Part shown: positions 22,100-33,889 of the stretch, piece after piece
Layout: each line of letters begins with the position of its first letter
How positions within the stretch are numbered: position 1 is the stretch's first letter
Source: Phascolarctos cinereus
Lineage: Eukaryota; Chordata; Mammalia; Diprotodontia; Phascolarctidae
NCBI RefSeq assembly: GCF_002099425.1
Contig: NW_018343985.1
Span: forward strand, 291,001 to 355,000
DNA: 64,000 nucleotides
Direction: 5' to 3'
Made by a program: the position numbers and the translations under genes
The notes under the pieces: model-generated
Database searches by the model: none
What the model was told of the DNA's origin: nothing
The model's input: the letters and a program-made list of their open reading frames with translations, nothing else

Positions 22100-24255
22100 A
22101 TATATTAGAGATTCCATAAAAATAAGAAATATAACCTGAATAAAGATAGAATAAACTATATAAAAAGAAACACGTTTAGAATGTAGATGAAAAACACAAC
22201 ACTAAGTTATATATTATCTAAATCAAGCATACAAGGCACAGAGACATGTACAAATTTTAAACTATAAGTGGAACTAAAGTTGAGTACCCTTCAAGTAACA
22301 CTAGAAAATCAGTAGTTATAGACCTGGTAATTGGAGAACTGAATTTAAATGAGAATTCTTAAAAGAGATGAACAGAGAGCTATGTTGTACTTCACCATTA
22401 GCATATTATACAGGTATAGTGTATAGGTACCACTAGTAATAAAGAAATATTAATAATAAAATGATAACTGATGATATCATCATAATTAATATTAATAAAA
22501 AATAATACCTAACAACATGCAACACATTTAAAGGAAAAGGTAACAAAACCTGTTAAATAGGAAAATCCAATAACAAACTGCAAATATAATAAAAAGATAA
22601 ACAAGAACATGGTATAGACTTCAACAAGCTAGTAAAAAATTATATTTGATATATATTTGGAAAGAACTAAATAAAATAATAGAGAATTATTTTGCACTAA
22701 AAAACTATGACACTTACCACAATTATCATGATCCAAGGTATAAACAACTTGTAAATGTAATCTTAATAATTCAACAAGAAAAACTGTTGTATAAATATCA
22801 ATGAAATAAAAAGTGCCAATTTATATGGGGAATATGACTCAAATATGCCTGCTTAGGTAGATATTAAAGATGAATTGCTAAATCATGTTCAGGTCAATGA
22901 ACAAAGTAAATGAGTGATAAAATATTATGTTTAGGTTAATAATGATATCTTAAAATATTTCAAAATTTATGTGAAGTAGTGAAAGCTCTTTATTGAAATA
23001 AATTTCTATCCCTGGGTATGCATATTCATAAGAGAATAAAAGAAAAGCTAGTGAAATTGGTTGTAACAAAAAATAACATAATCAATCAGAAATTAATGCA
23101 GCAAAACAAAGTACATAAGGAATCATTAGAATTAAGGGTGTAATCTCCCCAAAGGTTTTAGAATCAAAAGATCCATTGAATAAATAATGTTGTTTTAAAG
23201 GCCAATTAAGTTGTAAATAATTAGCAAATAGGGAAAGAATTATGTACCCAAAGAGATCATAAAGAATGAAGAACAATGAAGAAAACCATCAGATACAATA
23301 TTACATACTTTTATGCAAAATTGAGAATATAAAAACATTTGAAAAATATTTATAACAATATAAAATACCCACTTGCAAGAGAGGAAATAGGTAACATATC
23401 AATAAATACAATAAAATTGAATGACTTACTAAGAAACACAGAAAGACAAAAAAAAAATCCCACTATGACCAGATCAACAAATTACTGGTTCCTGTACATT
23501 AATAATCTCTAAATTATGTAATCATCTTCAAAAGCAGAGAAAAACAGCAATCTGCCTATTTTTCACTATAAAAATTATGAGCGTCATCTCCAAATGAAGT
23601 AGATATAACACAAAGAGAAATACAGATAAACATAAATAAATACATTATTATTCAATCAAATATCAATAGCCAGACAGTTGCCACATATAAAAAGTATAAA
23701 TTATAATAAAAGAGGAATAAGCGCAAAGTAAATCAATTAGTACCATATAATTCATAAACCCCAAACAAGCAAAAAAACCCACCTGATTTGATAAATATAT
23801 GCCCCCAAAAGCCTCTTGGGAAGTATTCTTTAATGTAAAAATATTCTAAGATGCCTAGTAACAGGAAATATGTCTTAATGTAGAAAAATATGTATTTTAA
23901 TATGAGGGCTAATGTTACGTGGAAACGAGTGACCTAAGAAGCATTTTCATTCAAGACAAAACAAAATTGTCCACTCTTCATTTCTACTGACATGAATCTA
24001 GAAATTCTAGCTATAACAAAAACAAAATCCCAAGAAAAAGAAGCTGAAAAGTGAGACTTGGTCACACATAAGGTAAAATATTAATTGAAAATTAGTTATA
24101 TGGATTATCTTTCAGAACAATCACTACGTCTATTTAACACCAGCAACATAAAATAACTACATCTATGTATCACTAACAACGTAAAACATTATGATAAAGA
24201 TAAATAACGCTTAATACACACACACACACACACACACATATACATTTATCAATGC
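22100..24255 (+). mobile_element. A-rich block, probably old L1 ORF2 in sense
   Basis: About 2.1 kb with a strong A excess on the + strand, as in L1 coding strands. The only firm anchor is at 23955-24050. There aaattgtccactcttcatttctactgacatgaatctagaaattctagc corresponds to the L1 RT stretch 'CPLSPLLFNIVLEILAIAI...EKE'. The remainder could not be aligned by eye, and part of it may be other AT-rich sequence. Confidence 0.45.
24214..24240. repeat. (CA)n microsatellite
   Basis: Pure acacac run of about 25 bases inside the A-rich block. Confidence 0.95.
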
Positions 24256-24299
24256 TTGAAAATTAATCCATCCACACTCAGAGAATCATACAATTATAA

Positions 24300-25085
24300 A
24301 ATTATAGCATGCTCTAAGGTAACTACCATAAATCCAACTCACTCTGACTAATTGCATACCCAGAGTGTGACAATTACATCCCCTGGGTTTGGGGGTTGTC
24401 TTTTCTAGTACTATTATTAACAATCACACACTAATTTGCTTCCCCACAATGATTATCAATTGATAGCATTTAGTCAGCTGGCCTTAAGTATCTTTTAGAA
24501 AGGCATATTGATGTAAGTGGCTTAGTAACATTTGTTAACACAAAGCATCCGTCCAAAAACCATCTGTAATACATTTCCTTACCAGTACTTACAATATGTA
24601 CTTAGAGAGAATGTATATGTTCTATAAATACATAAAGTAGGTTTGAGCCTAGGTGTTACAAAAGTGTAACTCTCAGCTCTAAGGTGATCACATTTCTTCT
24701 CTCAACTTCCTGGGATGTTTGAGAAATCCCCCTTAGGTATGTCACAGTTTTCTGCTAGGCTCTTGATGAATCCATGATATGCTTCCGGTTTGTTCTTGAC
24801 TCTAGATTCGCAGCCATCAACTCTTTGAGTGATGCTGCTTGGGTTCTGATGGGAACATAGGGTGTCAGATGAACCTCCAAAGTACCAAGCTTCTCCATTC
24901 AATGTTGGGAGGAGGGGAGAAAGAGATAAAGTGGTTGAAGATTAAATGCTTTGTTCTAAAGTGTTCTCTACTACCCTTTATCTAAGAAACTAATTTTGGG
25001 GAGTGTTAGCTGAAAGCCACTCTCTGTCTCTACTTATACATTCTTCTGCCACCATTGCCCCTGTCTGCCATCGTGTCCCCTACAG
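24300..25085. other. Non-coding stretch, nothing recognised
   Basis: No repeat family identified. It contains a pyrimidine-rich run at 25020-25085 that serves as the acceptor tract of the next candidate exon. Confidence 0.35.
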
Positions 25086-25120
25086 AGGACCCACTCAGCA
25101 CACTGGAAACCTTTTATTTT
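25086..25120 (+). CDS. Candidate internal coding exon C (35 bp, phase 1 to 0)
   Basis: It is preceded by a pyrimidine-rich tract ending in gtgtcccctacag and followed by the near-consensus donor gtgagt. Its first two bases complete the codon left by exon B, after which it reads DPLSTLETFYF and ends in phase 0. It has no CpG and no family resemblance. Its short length makes a chance find likely. The argument for it is splice-site quality plus phase fit with exons A and B. Confidence 0.3.
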
Positions 25121-26688
25121 GTGAGTACCTTAACATCCAGTTATCACCAGAACAATGCTAAGATGTTTCTCCTTCACTCTAACTCCTTTTCTGATGTTTT
25201 CTTGGATAAGTTTTTTATGCCATTTTTTTTAATTGGAAATGATCACTAGAAATACGCTACAGCCTGTCATTTCCACCATAAGGCTCTACGTTGTTACTTG
25301 AGTCCCTAAAATTTCCAATCTGTATAATTTATGCTATTCCATGGTTTTTAGAAATATGAAATTACTAAAAAGAATATTGGCATTAAAAAGATAGATTTTG
25401 TGTAAGAGAGAAAGCAGTGTGTAATTTCCCTAAGGAAATCCAGCTCAGTTTCTTTCTTTCCTTTTCTTTATTTCTTGCTTTCTTTTTCTTTCTGTTCCAT
25501 TCCTTTTTTTCTTGCATAACATTGATTCATTTTTAGTTAAATTTCTTGAATTATTATGACTCACATAAAAATATACACAAGGTATTATGACTGGTGAATT
25601 CATCACTGTTGTCATCTGTAAATGAAGCCATCTAGAGAAACCCATTATTTATTAAAGATCCCCTTCCATTTGGACTAAGCCTAGGAATTACTACATAAGG
25701 GTGAATGTCTTAGCTTAACATATATTAAAAAAAATCTCTGTGGAGCATCTATCACTGAATCTTCTATGATCTTTCCATAAGTCTAAGGAATACCTTGCTG
25801 GAGGAGAGATTCTAGAGCTGAAATGTATCTTATCTGAGTCATATGCTTTTTATACTTGAACAAATAATTAAGACAGTAGGGTCATGTATATACTATATCT
25901 TTCAGTCTACTCTGTAACTGTGAAGATATTTGGTTTTATTGTCCATAGATTTTTAAAAGGCTGCCAATTGCCTTATCATATTTCTATCAAGGTACAGATG
26001 TAGGGAAATTGGAAAAACATAATACAAAAATGAAAATGAAATCAAATTTACTTTGGGAGAAAATATGTGAAATTGAATTAATTTAGACGAATAGAAGAGT
26101 TGACTGAAAATTTATTTTTCTTAATATTATATTAAAATATAAAATACTCTTTTATCCATATTTAGAAATATAGATATATCTGTATAACCATAAGCATATA
26201 AAATTGGTGTGTAACAGATGAAAGCTGACATTATTAATTGCTAAGCACTAAACTAGGTCATTGTTCCATGATTATGAACTTCAACAGAACATGCCATTTC
26301 TATGATCTATCTGGGGGCTTTGCTGAAATATCATGATCAGTAAGCAAATAAATAATTACATGAACAAATAAATGTATATATGTATATATGAAAGTGCATG
26401 AGTATACGTACAAATGTATGTATAAGTAAACTATTTTAAGACATTCCTAACAACTTATACAGCATATATTATAGTATAGTCTAAGTCAAGAGCTGATTTG
26501 TGTATTTGTATTCTCAACAGCAAAAACACTGACTAAATTGTCATTTTAACAGCATCAGAGTCCCATTTGTATGATTCTGTAACTCTCCACGATCTAAAAT
26601 GGCTTCCAGAACATCCGTGAAAGATGGTAAAATACTCAATACAGCCTTAAAGTTTTACATTTTATTTTATTCTATGATTTTGAAAATT
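25121..26688. other. Non-coding stretch, nothing recognised
   Basis: AT-rich, with a TTTC/CTTT-rich tract at 25448-25515. No repeat family or coding signal was recognised. Confidence 0.35.
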
Positions 26689-26689
26689 A

Positions 26690-27260
26690 GTTACCTTTGA
26701 ATTAACCAACATGCTGAAATAACCAGAGCACTCCACTTTTCTAACAATCCTAGACTATTGTGATGGCTTCCTAATTGATCACCTTGCCTTGAGTTTCTCT
26801 TCAATATAATCCATCCTCTAAACAGATTTGAAGTAGTGACTCCCTACTTCACAAACTCTCCTGCCTCCCTATTGCATATCATATAGAGCATGAACTTGTT
26901 GCTTCCACCATCCTTTAGAACTTGATCTGTCTCTGTGACTTTGCATAAGCTCCCCTTCATGCTTGTGATGTACTCTCTCCTCATCTCCACTTCACTGAAT
27001 TTCTTACTTCCTTCAAAATGCAGTTGATATACACGACTTCTAATGAAGCCTTTGCTGATCCCTTCTACTGAGACTTTCCTCACTTTCTAACATATTCATC
27101 TATGTAATATTTATTTTATATTTGTTCCATATATGCTTGTAAATGCAATGAAATGCAAAAATGATCTCCTTTTATGTCATCTCTCCAGTTCCATATACAT
27201 GGCCCTGTACATATGTGCATTCTTACTAATGCTTGTTATTCAGTTGATTAATTCTGAGTT
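26690..27260 (+). mobile_element. L2 LINE 3' part
   Basis: The sense L2 order is visible: aatcctagactattgtgatggcttcc (LDYC region), tcttcaatataatccatcc, cttccttcaaaatgcagttgatat (SFKxQL) and aatgaagcctttgctgatccc, then a degraded tail near 27225. Confidence 0.7.
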
Positions 27261-27324
27261 AAGAGGTTCCTGCATTTACTGTATTTCTCCTTTAATAATT
27301 TCTTTATGAAGGCCAACTGATAAC

Positions 27325-27562
27325 AACTGTAACTGATACTGCATTTTAAAGTTTGCAAAGTACTTTGCATGTATTGCTTCAGCTGAGCCTAACAGCAACC
27401 CTGAGAGACAGGGGCTCTAGGTTTTGTTGTTTCCCTTTTACAGATGCTAGGATTTGGAAAGATTAAGTGGCTCAGCTGTGGTCACAGAGTTTAGAAGTAT
27501 CAGTGAACATACTTAAACCACAGTCTTTGTGATGCTGATTTCATTCATCATATTGCCCTGCC
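27325..27562 (-). mobile_element. MIR, antisense
   Basis: agtttgcaaagtactttgcatg, agcaaccctgagagacagggg and gtttcccttttacagatgctagg are antisense MIR landmarks. Confidence 0.75.
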
Positions 27563-27619
27563 TTTCTAATAAAGTGAAGTCTAAATAAAATTATAAAAGT
27601 GCTTTCACTCTTGTTCATT

Positions 27620-28040
27620 TAAAATATTTAATTGTTGCCTGTTTCTTTATATTACATTCATTGTCAAATATGCCCTTCCCCACTCACCTGCCCAATGAGT
27701 CATACATCCCTTGTAACAAAGACTCAGAAAAAAAAAAATTAGTGAAAACAACCTACACATTGACTGTGTCTTATAGTAAATTTCCCAACTCTAGTTCTTC
27801 CCCTCTTAAGTAAGACAAGTGAAATACCTTTTATTACCCTTTCTCCTGCTACATACACTTAGGGGCACAGTTGGCATTATCATTACACGGCACTCAATTT
27901 CATGGTTTAATTTAATTTACTTTTTTTTAAATATTCACCTCACTGAAGACACTGTGTATATATCTTCCCCTTTCCTCTGCATCAATTCACACAAATCTAA
28001 CCACAATTATTCAAATTATCTATATTTGTAATTTCTAATC
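27620..28040 (-). mobile_element. L1 3' UTR, antisense (left part)
   Basis: ccttccccactcacctgcccaatgagtcatacatcccttgtaacaaag resembles a segment I associate with marsupial L1 3' UTRs. The copy appears to continue after a SINE, at 28305. Confidence 0.5.
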
Positions 28041-28044
28041 TCAG

Positions 28045-28300
28045 TTGCTACAGTGCATAGAGCACTGGATGTAGAGTTGAGAAGATCTGAGTTCAAATTT
28101 GGCCTTAGATACCTAGTAGCTATGTGACCCTGGGCAAGTCACTTAACCTTTGTTTGACTCAGTTTCCTTGAGGTAAAATGAGGCCAAGAACTGTACTTAT
28201 CTCACAGCATTGTTGTGAGGTTCAATTGAGATAATAGTTATGACAGTACAATGCCTGACTCATTGTGACTAATTAATAAATGTTTGTTTCTTCCTTTTTG
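28045..28300 (+). mobile_element. Marsupial MIR-type SINE, sense, nearly full length
   Basis: gttgctacagtgcatagagcactggatg (tRNA-like head), ctgagttcaaatttggccttagat, gtgaccctgggcaagtcacttaacc, gtaaaatgaggcc and attaataaatgtttgttt. It splits the surrounding L1 3' end. Confidence 0.88.
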
Positions 28301-28304
28301 CCCT

Positions 28305-28610
28305 TACCCTTAGAACAACAGTATTCCATTAGACTTACCTATCACAATTTTACCCATTTCTCCAAAAATTTGGCATCTACTTTATTTATAATCCTTCACA
28401 TATGAAGTTCTAGAATGAATAATTTGGTACATAGGAAATTGGTTTTGCTCTGTTTTACATACTTGGGTTCAATGGCAATGGAAATTTGGGGTCAGAGGGT
28501 ATGGACAATTTAGTTCCTCTGTTTAGCTCAATTCCCAATTATTTTCCAGAATCGTTGTACCATTCCATAAATCTTCCAGCAATACATTCTTGATCTTGTC
28601 TTCCCACAGC
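28305..28610 (-). mobile_element. L1 3' end, antisense (right part)
   Basis: aatttggtacataggaaattgg, ggtcagagggtatggacaattta and caattattttccagaatcgttgtaccattcc parallel the antisense L1 ORF2 end at 12480-12640. Old copy. Confidence 0.6.
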
Positions 28611-29500
28611 TCTTCCAAAGACAAATATTTCCTATGTGAATAATAACACAGTGAACTTAGTATTGAATGAGGAACCAAATGATAGGGACAGCAACATGCA
28701 GCATCACCCTATATTTAATTATTATAGCAATAAGGAAACTGGAGATGAGGCATTTTGCCTCATTGAGTATAAAGTAGTTATTACTTCAACAATTGTTGAA
28801 AATCTTTCTAAAATGTTAACTTTATTATTTTACTATTCCAATTTATTTAACATAATTGAATTAAGGGTTAAGCTCATACAGTATCCTAGAGGTAAATACC
28901 ATGGCACTACTCAGCAGGCAGATCAGGATTGGAAGACATTGGAAGTCTACATTGAAGTGATAGCTGAGATCAGGGGAGTGAACAATCTCACCAAAGGAGG
29001 CAGTTTAAAGAGAAGTACGGAGTCTTGGTGGTGCAGACTCTATGGACACAGAGTCAAGAAGGAAACTCACATTCACTTCTGACATTTACATTACTATTAT
29101 GGGTGACTCACTTGTATCCCACATAGGTACTGTCTCCTAAACTTTAAAATAAGGACAGAAAAATCTGTAGTACTCAACTGGTAAGAGACACCATTAAGAT
29201 AATGTAAAGAACACATATTATAAAATTTACACTAAATAAATGTGATTTGTTGTTAATGCCCATTTAAATTATCTGGTGACAGAAGAAAATCCAGCAAAAT
29301 AATGAGAAAAATAATTGTAGACTTCTAGTAATAGTAGCAGGAGAACATGAGGTCATGGAAACTAGGGAGAAGAGGAGAGAAAGAATGAGGAATTAGTCAA
29401 CCAACTGGAATGCTATGAAGAAGTCAGGGTGTATGAGGAAAAAAGACCAATATATTTGTCAATAAAGAAATTATTGAAAACTAAGATTGTAGTTTCTATA
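28611..29500. other. Non-coding stretch with a 148-codon open reading of unknown nature
   Basis: An open reading at 28636-29082 (+) starts MNNNTVNLVLNEEPNDRD and ends VKKETHIHF. I see no domain, signal peptide or transmembrane segment, and no promoter. Codon use is A-rich like the background. It may be chance, or a remnant of an unrecognised repeat. Confidence 0.3.
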
Positions 29501-29555
29501 CAGTGAACATATATATGTACATATATACACATATGTATGTATGTATGTATGCATG
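29500..29555. repeat. TATG/TACA microsatellite
   Basis: Short imperfect tract of atatatgtacatatatacac and (tatg)n. Confidence 0.75.
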
Positions 29556-29734
29556 TAATTGTTTGAGAGGTAGGGAAATGGCATATGGAATAAACAACTT
29601 TCACAAGAAATTTGGCAGTAAAAGGCTGTTAAGGCATCATGTCACCTATATGGAGAAGCTGAGAGTTTGTTTAAGTTTGGGGGACAACTGAGTATTTTCC
29701 TAAGTTCATTGTAAAAAGACAATTGAAGGTAAGA

Positions 29735-30283
29735 AATAAGAGACATGGAAAAGATATGATCGATAAAGGTTATCCAGGAAGATAGTAGAAGTAGAAAAGG
29801 GAGAATTTAACTTCAGCAATATACACACCATTTCTCCCTTTGAAATAGGAGGAAAAGGAGAGACCCTGGGAGACCATTGTACAGAGTAACAGCAACATTA
29901 TGTGATGACCAACTTTGATCGAAGAGAATTCCAAGGGACTCATGATGGAAAATGCTGTCCACATCTTAAGAGAGAATTATGGGGTCTGAATGCAGATTGA
30001 AACATACTATTTGCGCTCTCTCTGTCTCTCTCTCTCTGTCTCTCTCTGTCTCTCTCTCTCTCTCTCTCATGGTTTTTCCCTTTTGTTCTGATTCTTCTTT
30101 CACAACATAACTAATGTGAGAATGTGTTTAAGATAATTGTACATGTACAGCCTCTATCATATTCCCTGCCATCTTGTGGAGAGAGGAGGGGAGAGAAGGA
30201 GAAAAAATTTGGAACTCAAAATTTTGTAAAAGTGAATGTTGAAAACTATCTTTGCATGTAATTGGAAAAAAATAAAATACTAC
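29735..30283 (+). mobile_element. A-tailed marsupial retroposon, family not certain
   Basis: I recognise the order ccaagggactcatgatggaaaatgctgtccacatc, tctgaatgcagattgaaacatactatttgc, cttttgttctgattcttctttcacaac and gttgaaaactatctttgcatgtaattgg, followed by an A-rich end. It recurs widely in marsupial genomes as far as I recall. No coding sequence is seen. I cannot say whether it is a LINE 3' end or an independent non-autonomous family. Confidence 0.65.
30012..30070. repeat. (TC)n/(TCTG) microsatellite
   Basis: Tract of tctctc with tctg interruptions inside the retroposon. Confidence 0.9.
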
Positions 30284-30284
30284 T

Positions 30285-30440
30285 GAGGCAGCTAGGTGGC
30301 ACAGTGGATAGAGCTCTGACCTTGAAGTCAGGGGGACCTGAGTTCAAATCCAGCCTCAGACATTTGACAGTAGCTATGTGACCTTGGGCAAGTCACTTAA
30401 CCCTGATTGGCTCATGAAAAAGCAAAATAATAATAATAAT
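30285..30440 (+). mobile_element. Marsupial tRNA-derived SINE, sense, young-looking
   Basis: gcagctaggtggcacagtggatagagc, acctgagttcaaatccagcctcagac and gtgaccttgggcaagtcacttaaccc are almost at consensus, followed by an A-rich (aat)n tail. It lies at the A-rich end of the preceding retroposon. Confidence 0.93.
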
Positions 30441-30461
30441 ACTATTAAGTGGGGAAAAAAA

Positions 30462-30650
30462 AGAAGAGACATTGGGCAAGTGACTTAACCTCTTTATGCC
30501 TCAATTTCCACATCTCTAAAATGTGGATTATAATAGAATCTATCTCACAGGATTATTGTTAACAATGAAACAAGTTAACCACATGTAAATCACTTTGAAA
30601 ACCTTAGTGTAATGTGAGTGCTAGCTCTTAATATGATTGCTATTACTTAA
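30462..30650 (+). mobile_element. MIR, sense
   Basis: cattgggcaagtgacttaacctc, gcctcaatttccacatctctaaaatg, atctatctcacaggattattg and gtgagtgctagctcttaat show the sense MIR order. Confidence 0.8.
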
Positions 30651-30651
30651 C

Positions 30652-30742
30652 TGCTTGTGACCTCACTTGCCTCATATATAAAATGAACAAGTTGAACCAA
30701 ATCACCTCTGAAGTCCTTCCAGCTCTACATCTAGATCCTCTG
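30652..30742 (+). mobile_element. SINE 3' part, sense
   Basis: tgtgacctcacttgcctcatatataaaatg, gaagtccttccagctctacatctagatcc. Confidence 0.65.
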
Positions 30743-30744
30743 GT

Positions 30745-31135
30745 ATTCCTTTATGCTGAGATCATTAACTTTGTTGATTTCTCTCTTATCCTTCCCAACT
30801 GGCAGCCCTGACTCGAGCTCTTAATCCAGCCTCTCACCTTCAGTGTTTCTGACCAGCTTCCTATTTTATACATGATTCCTCCATTACATTTCCATCCCTC
30901 TCCAGGCAACATGTCATTGACTTTGGAGTGTTTTCTTTGGTTTGTTTCACTTAAGTCATCTGATCTTGCCCTGCATTCTGACTCAGATTAATGACACAGT
31001 CACAGCACTACAAAAACAGCCCAAGCCCAGGCCCCTGATACGTGACCTTTCTAAATTTCAAGAATCAAGAATTCCTGGATTTCTTTATTTCTCAGAACTG
31101 AATCTGGCAAACTACTTAAGTGTACCTGTGACTGT
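30745..31135. other. Non-coding stretch, nothing firm
   Basis: Pyrimidine-rich sequence that may include diverged L2, but no segment could be aligned with confidence. Confidence 0.3.
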
Positions 31136-31139
31136 GTGA

Positions 31140-31345
31140 CTAACAGTTCTCTTTACCACACTACCTTTTGTCCATGTTGTACATATTCTGTATATAATTA
31201 TAAATGTGCATGTTGGTTGCCTATTAGAATGGAAACTACCAGAGGGCAGGGACAATTTTAGTTTTGCCTTTCGCGTATTCATAGCTTACAATAATTCCTA
31301 GCACATGGTAGATGCTTAAATGATACTTATTCCTTGGTTGAACAA
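31140..31345 (+). mobile_element. L2 3' end, sense
   Basis: aatggaaactaccagagggcagggacaatttt and tcctagcacatggtagatgcttaaatgatacttattcc are the terminal L2 segments. Confidence 0.75.
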
Positions 31346-31347
31346 TT

Positions 31348-31660
31348 GAATTGTACCTTATAGTCCAACCTTCACAGCCATACCTTGCTTTTGGAAAAAG
31401 TGTAGCTTTGACTATGTGGACTTCTGGTAGCAAGGTGATATCTCTGCTCTTTAGTATGCTGTCCAGATTTCCCATAGCTTTCCTTCCAAGGAGCAAGTAT
31501 TTTTTGTGTGTTTGTTTTAATTTTGTGGCTGCAGCCACTGTCTGCAGTGATCTTTGAGCACAAGAATGTAAAATGTGACGTGCTTTCATTTCTTCTTCTT
31601 CTATTTGCCAGGAAGCAATGGAGCCAGTTGCCAAAATTGTAGCTGTTTTTTTTTAATTGT
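31348..31660 (-). mobile_element. BovB-like RTE LINE fragment (carboxy end of RT ORF)
   Basis: The minus strand reads SIASWQIEEEEMKA, then CSKITADSGCSHKIK in one frame and LLLGRKAMGNLDSILKSRDI, VHIVKATLFPKARYGCEGWT in another. This is the BovB/RTE order 'GSKITADGDCSHEIKR.LLLGRKAMTNLDSILKSRDITLPTKVHIVKAMVFPVVMYGCESWTI'. A frameshift separates the two parts. The catalytic RT motifs and the endonuclease are absent. It differs clearly from the RTE lineage at 60.0-63.8 kb. Confidence 0.88.
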
Positions 31661-31779
31661 TAATCCTGCTATTTACAACTAAATAAAATGGGCTCCCTTG
31701 TGTAATCATTGCTCTCCTTCCTTCAAATGTAGGCTGGATGATCACTGCTTGGGTTAGTTGCAGGAAAAAAAAAAATCTT

Positions 31780-33005
31780 TTTCAGGTATAGTTTGGACTG
31801 GGAGTAAACCCCAATGCTCTGTCCCAGGCCCTCTTCTCTTCTTTCTCTATACTCTCTTGATGAATGCATGAGTTCACATGGGTTTATTTAACATGGCTGT
31901 GTAGATGACACCCAGGTTTGCATATATCCAACTGTACACTTTCTTCTGAGCTCCAGTCACACATCCCAAACCACCCATCAAACATATTGGGATTGGATCG
32001 AGACACCTGTAGATATTTCAAAGTCATTCTTTCCAAAATAGTACTCATTACTTTTTTTCTACTCTCTTCCAAACTTCCCTATTTCTACTGATTACGCAAT
32101 CATCTTCCAGTCATCCAAGTATTTAATCTCAGTGTCATCCTTGAATTTTCACTCTCCACCATATCAAATTGCTGGCAACATGTTGTCATTTCTGCCTCCA
32201 TAATATCCTTCATGTAATCTCCTTCTCTCCACTCACATAACCATCACTTTGTTTTATGTTCTCACCGCTCCTCTTCAGGATGATCGCATCAGCTTCCTAT
32301 TTGTTCATCCTGCATCAAGCCTCTTCCTACTGGAATGTATAATCCAGACAGTTGCCAAACTGATTTTCAGAAGACACAGCTCTGTCCCAGTCACTCCCAT
32401 GCATAAAAAACTCAAGTGGTTTCATAATACCTGTAAGATTATGTGTAGACTCATCTGTTTGGAATTTAAAGCCATTCACGACCTGGCCTGTTTTGTTAAG
32501 CCTCACTTCCATTCATCACACTATGCTCTAGCTAATCCAGCTTTCTTACTGTTGATGATATATAGTACTCCATATCCTGCCTCCTTATCTTGTTATTGTC
32601 TGTCTCCCATGCCTAGAATCTACCACCTCTTCAACTTCATCTCTCATATTTCCTAACATTCTTCAAAGCTCAGCTCAAATTCTAAAATCTACTTGAAACT
32701 TTCTATATTCCTGCCAGATATATTGCCTTTCCTCAAAATTATCTTCTATTTGTATGTGTATACCCACATGTGAGATATATATATATATTTACATGCACAT
32801 ATATAAACACACACACATATACACACATATATACATACGTACATCTACATATACATGCATGCATTCACACACATGTTATTACCTTTGCTAGACTGGAACT
32901 TCCTGCAATGCAGACAGTCATGTTTATCTTTGTATTCCAGGTGCCTGGCAGAGTGTCTAGTATGTAGTAGGCACTAAATTAGTGTGTGTTTGTTGGTTAA
33001 TTGAC
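31780..33005 (+). mobile_element. L2 LINE 3' half, sense, ~1.2 kb
   Basis: Sense L2 landmarks in order: gatgacacccaggtttgcatatatcc (YADDTQLYLS region), tgagctccagtcacacatccc, cagtgtcatccttgaattttcac, ctccactcacataaccatcac, KLIFRRHSSVPVTP and LEFKAIHDLACFVK in the + strand frame near 32360-32500, cccatgcctagaatctacc, and the tail gtgcctggcagagtgtctagtatgtagtaggc. No intact ORF. Confidence 0.85.
32775..32880. repeat. TA/CA microsatellite inside the L2
   Basis: Imperfect tatata, cacaca and tacata units interrupt the L2 just before its tail. Confidence 0.85.
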
Positions 33006-33009
33006 AGAC

Positions 33010-33885
33010 TAAATGTCCTTCCATATCTTCTCCCACTCTGAGATTCTGTCATTTGAAGAAAGGAAAACTAGGTAGTATATTGTTACTGGCTTTGGGAAAA
33101 CTAATATCAAATGCTCATGACTGAATCAATCTTCATAAATAGGCTTTCTTTCATTTGTTGGAGAATTCCAAAGATCATTATCAGTTGCAGAACAAATCCC
33201 TATCCAAAACCACTTGGCAGAGTTGGGTCATTCAGAATGAGGAATTCAGAAAGCATCTGACATCCTAATTTGAGGACAGCTGCCAATCTAAGCAAAAAAT
33301 GAGAATTTCTCTTTAGCATCCAAAGAACAGGAATGTGTACTGCTCTGATGTAATCTGGAATTTATTACTTTCATCTTTCATATAAATAACATTCATGTCA
33401 TTCTGCTATGACAGCATTTACAATAGATTACCACCCCCTATTTCATCACTATTGACTTCATTGCGAAACATATTATATTCCATCTCATGCTGGAAGCTGT
33501 CTCCCCCTCTTTCAGATACTCAAATTAAATTATTTTGCCTAATTTGTAGTGAAAGCAGAGAAAACACACTGATCTCTTGGTTAGTTTCTGACATTTTTAT
33601 ACCTCTAAAGCTATAAAAATCAGATTTGATTCACAGAGCAAAATTGGGTAGGCAAATTGCCAAAAATGCTTAGAATCTTCTAGGCTTTTATTTTAAAGCT
33701 TCAAAAATAGTTTAATATTAAAATTAGGAATTGTGGATGATATTTCTTCCAGAAGCACCAAATTATATAAAGATAGCATTTTTACCAAGATAATATGCAA
33801 TTCTCATTGATATTATATCATTAGAAATATTGGGAAGCAGGATTGTGATATATTAGTGTGATGCAAAAAGAGTGAGAAGACATTT
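33010..33885. other. Non-coding stretch, nothing recognised
   Basis: No repeat family or coding signal was recognised by eye. Confidence 0.35.
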
Positions 33886-33889
33886 GGAC

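Noticed and set aside
28045-28130. tRNA-like boxes that could be read as a tRNA gene
   Set aside because: These are the tRNA-derived heads of SINEs. No cloverleaf with an intact anticodon arm can be drawn. The same applies to 30285, 35783 and 58615.
32249-32656. 135-codon open reading as a possible gene
   Set aside because: It matches the order of an L2 ORF2 carboxy end and belongs to the L2 at 31780-33005.
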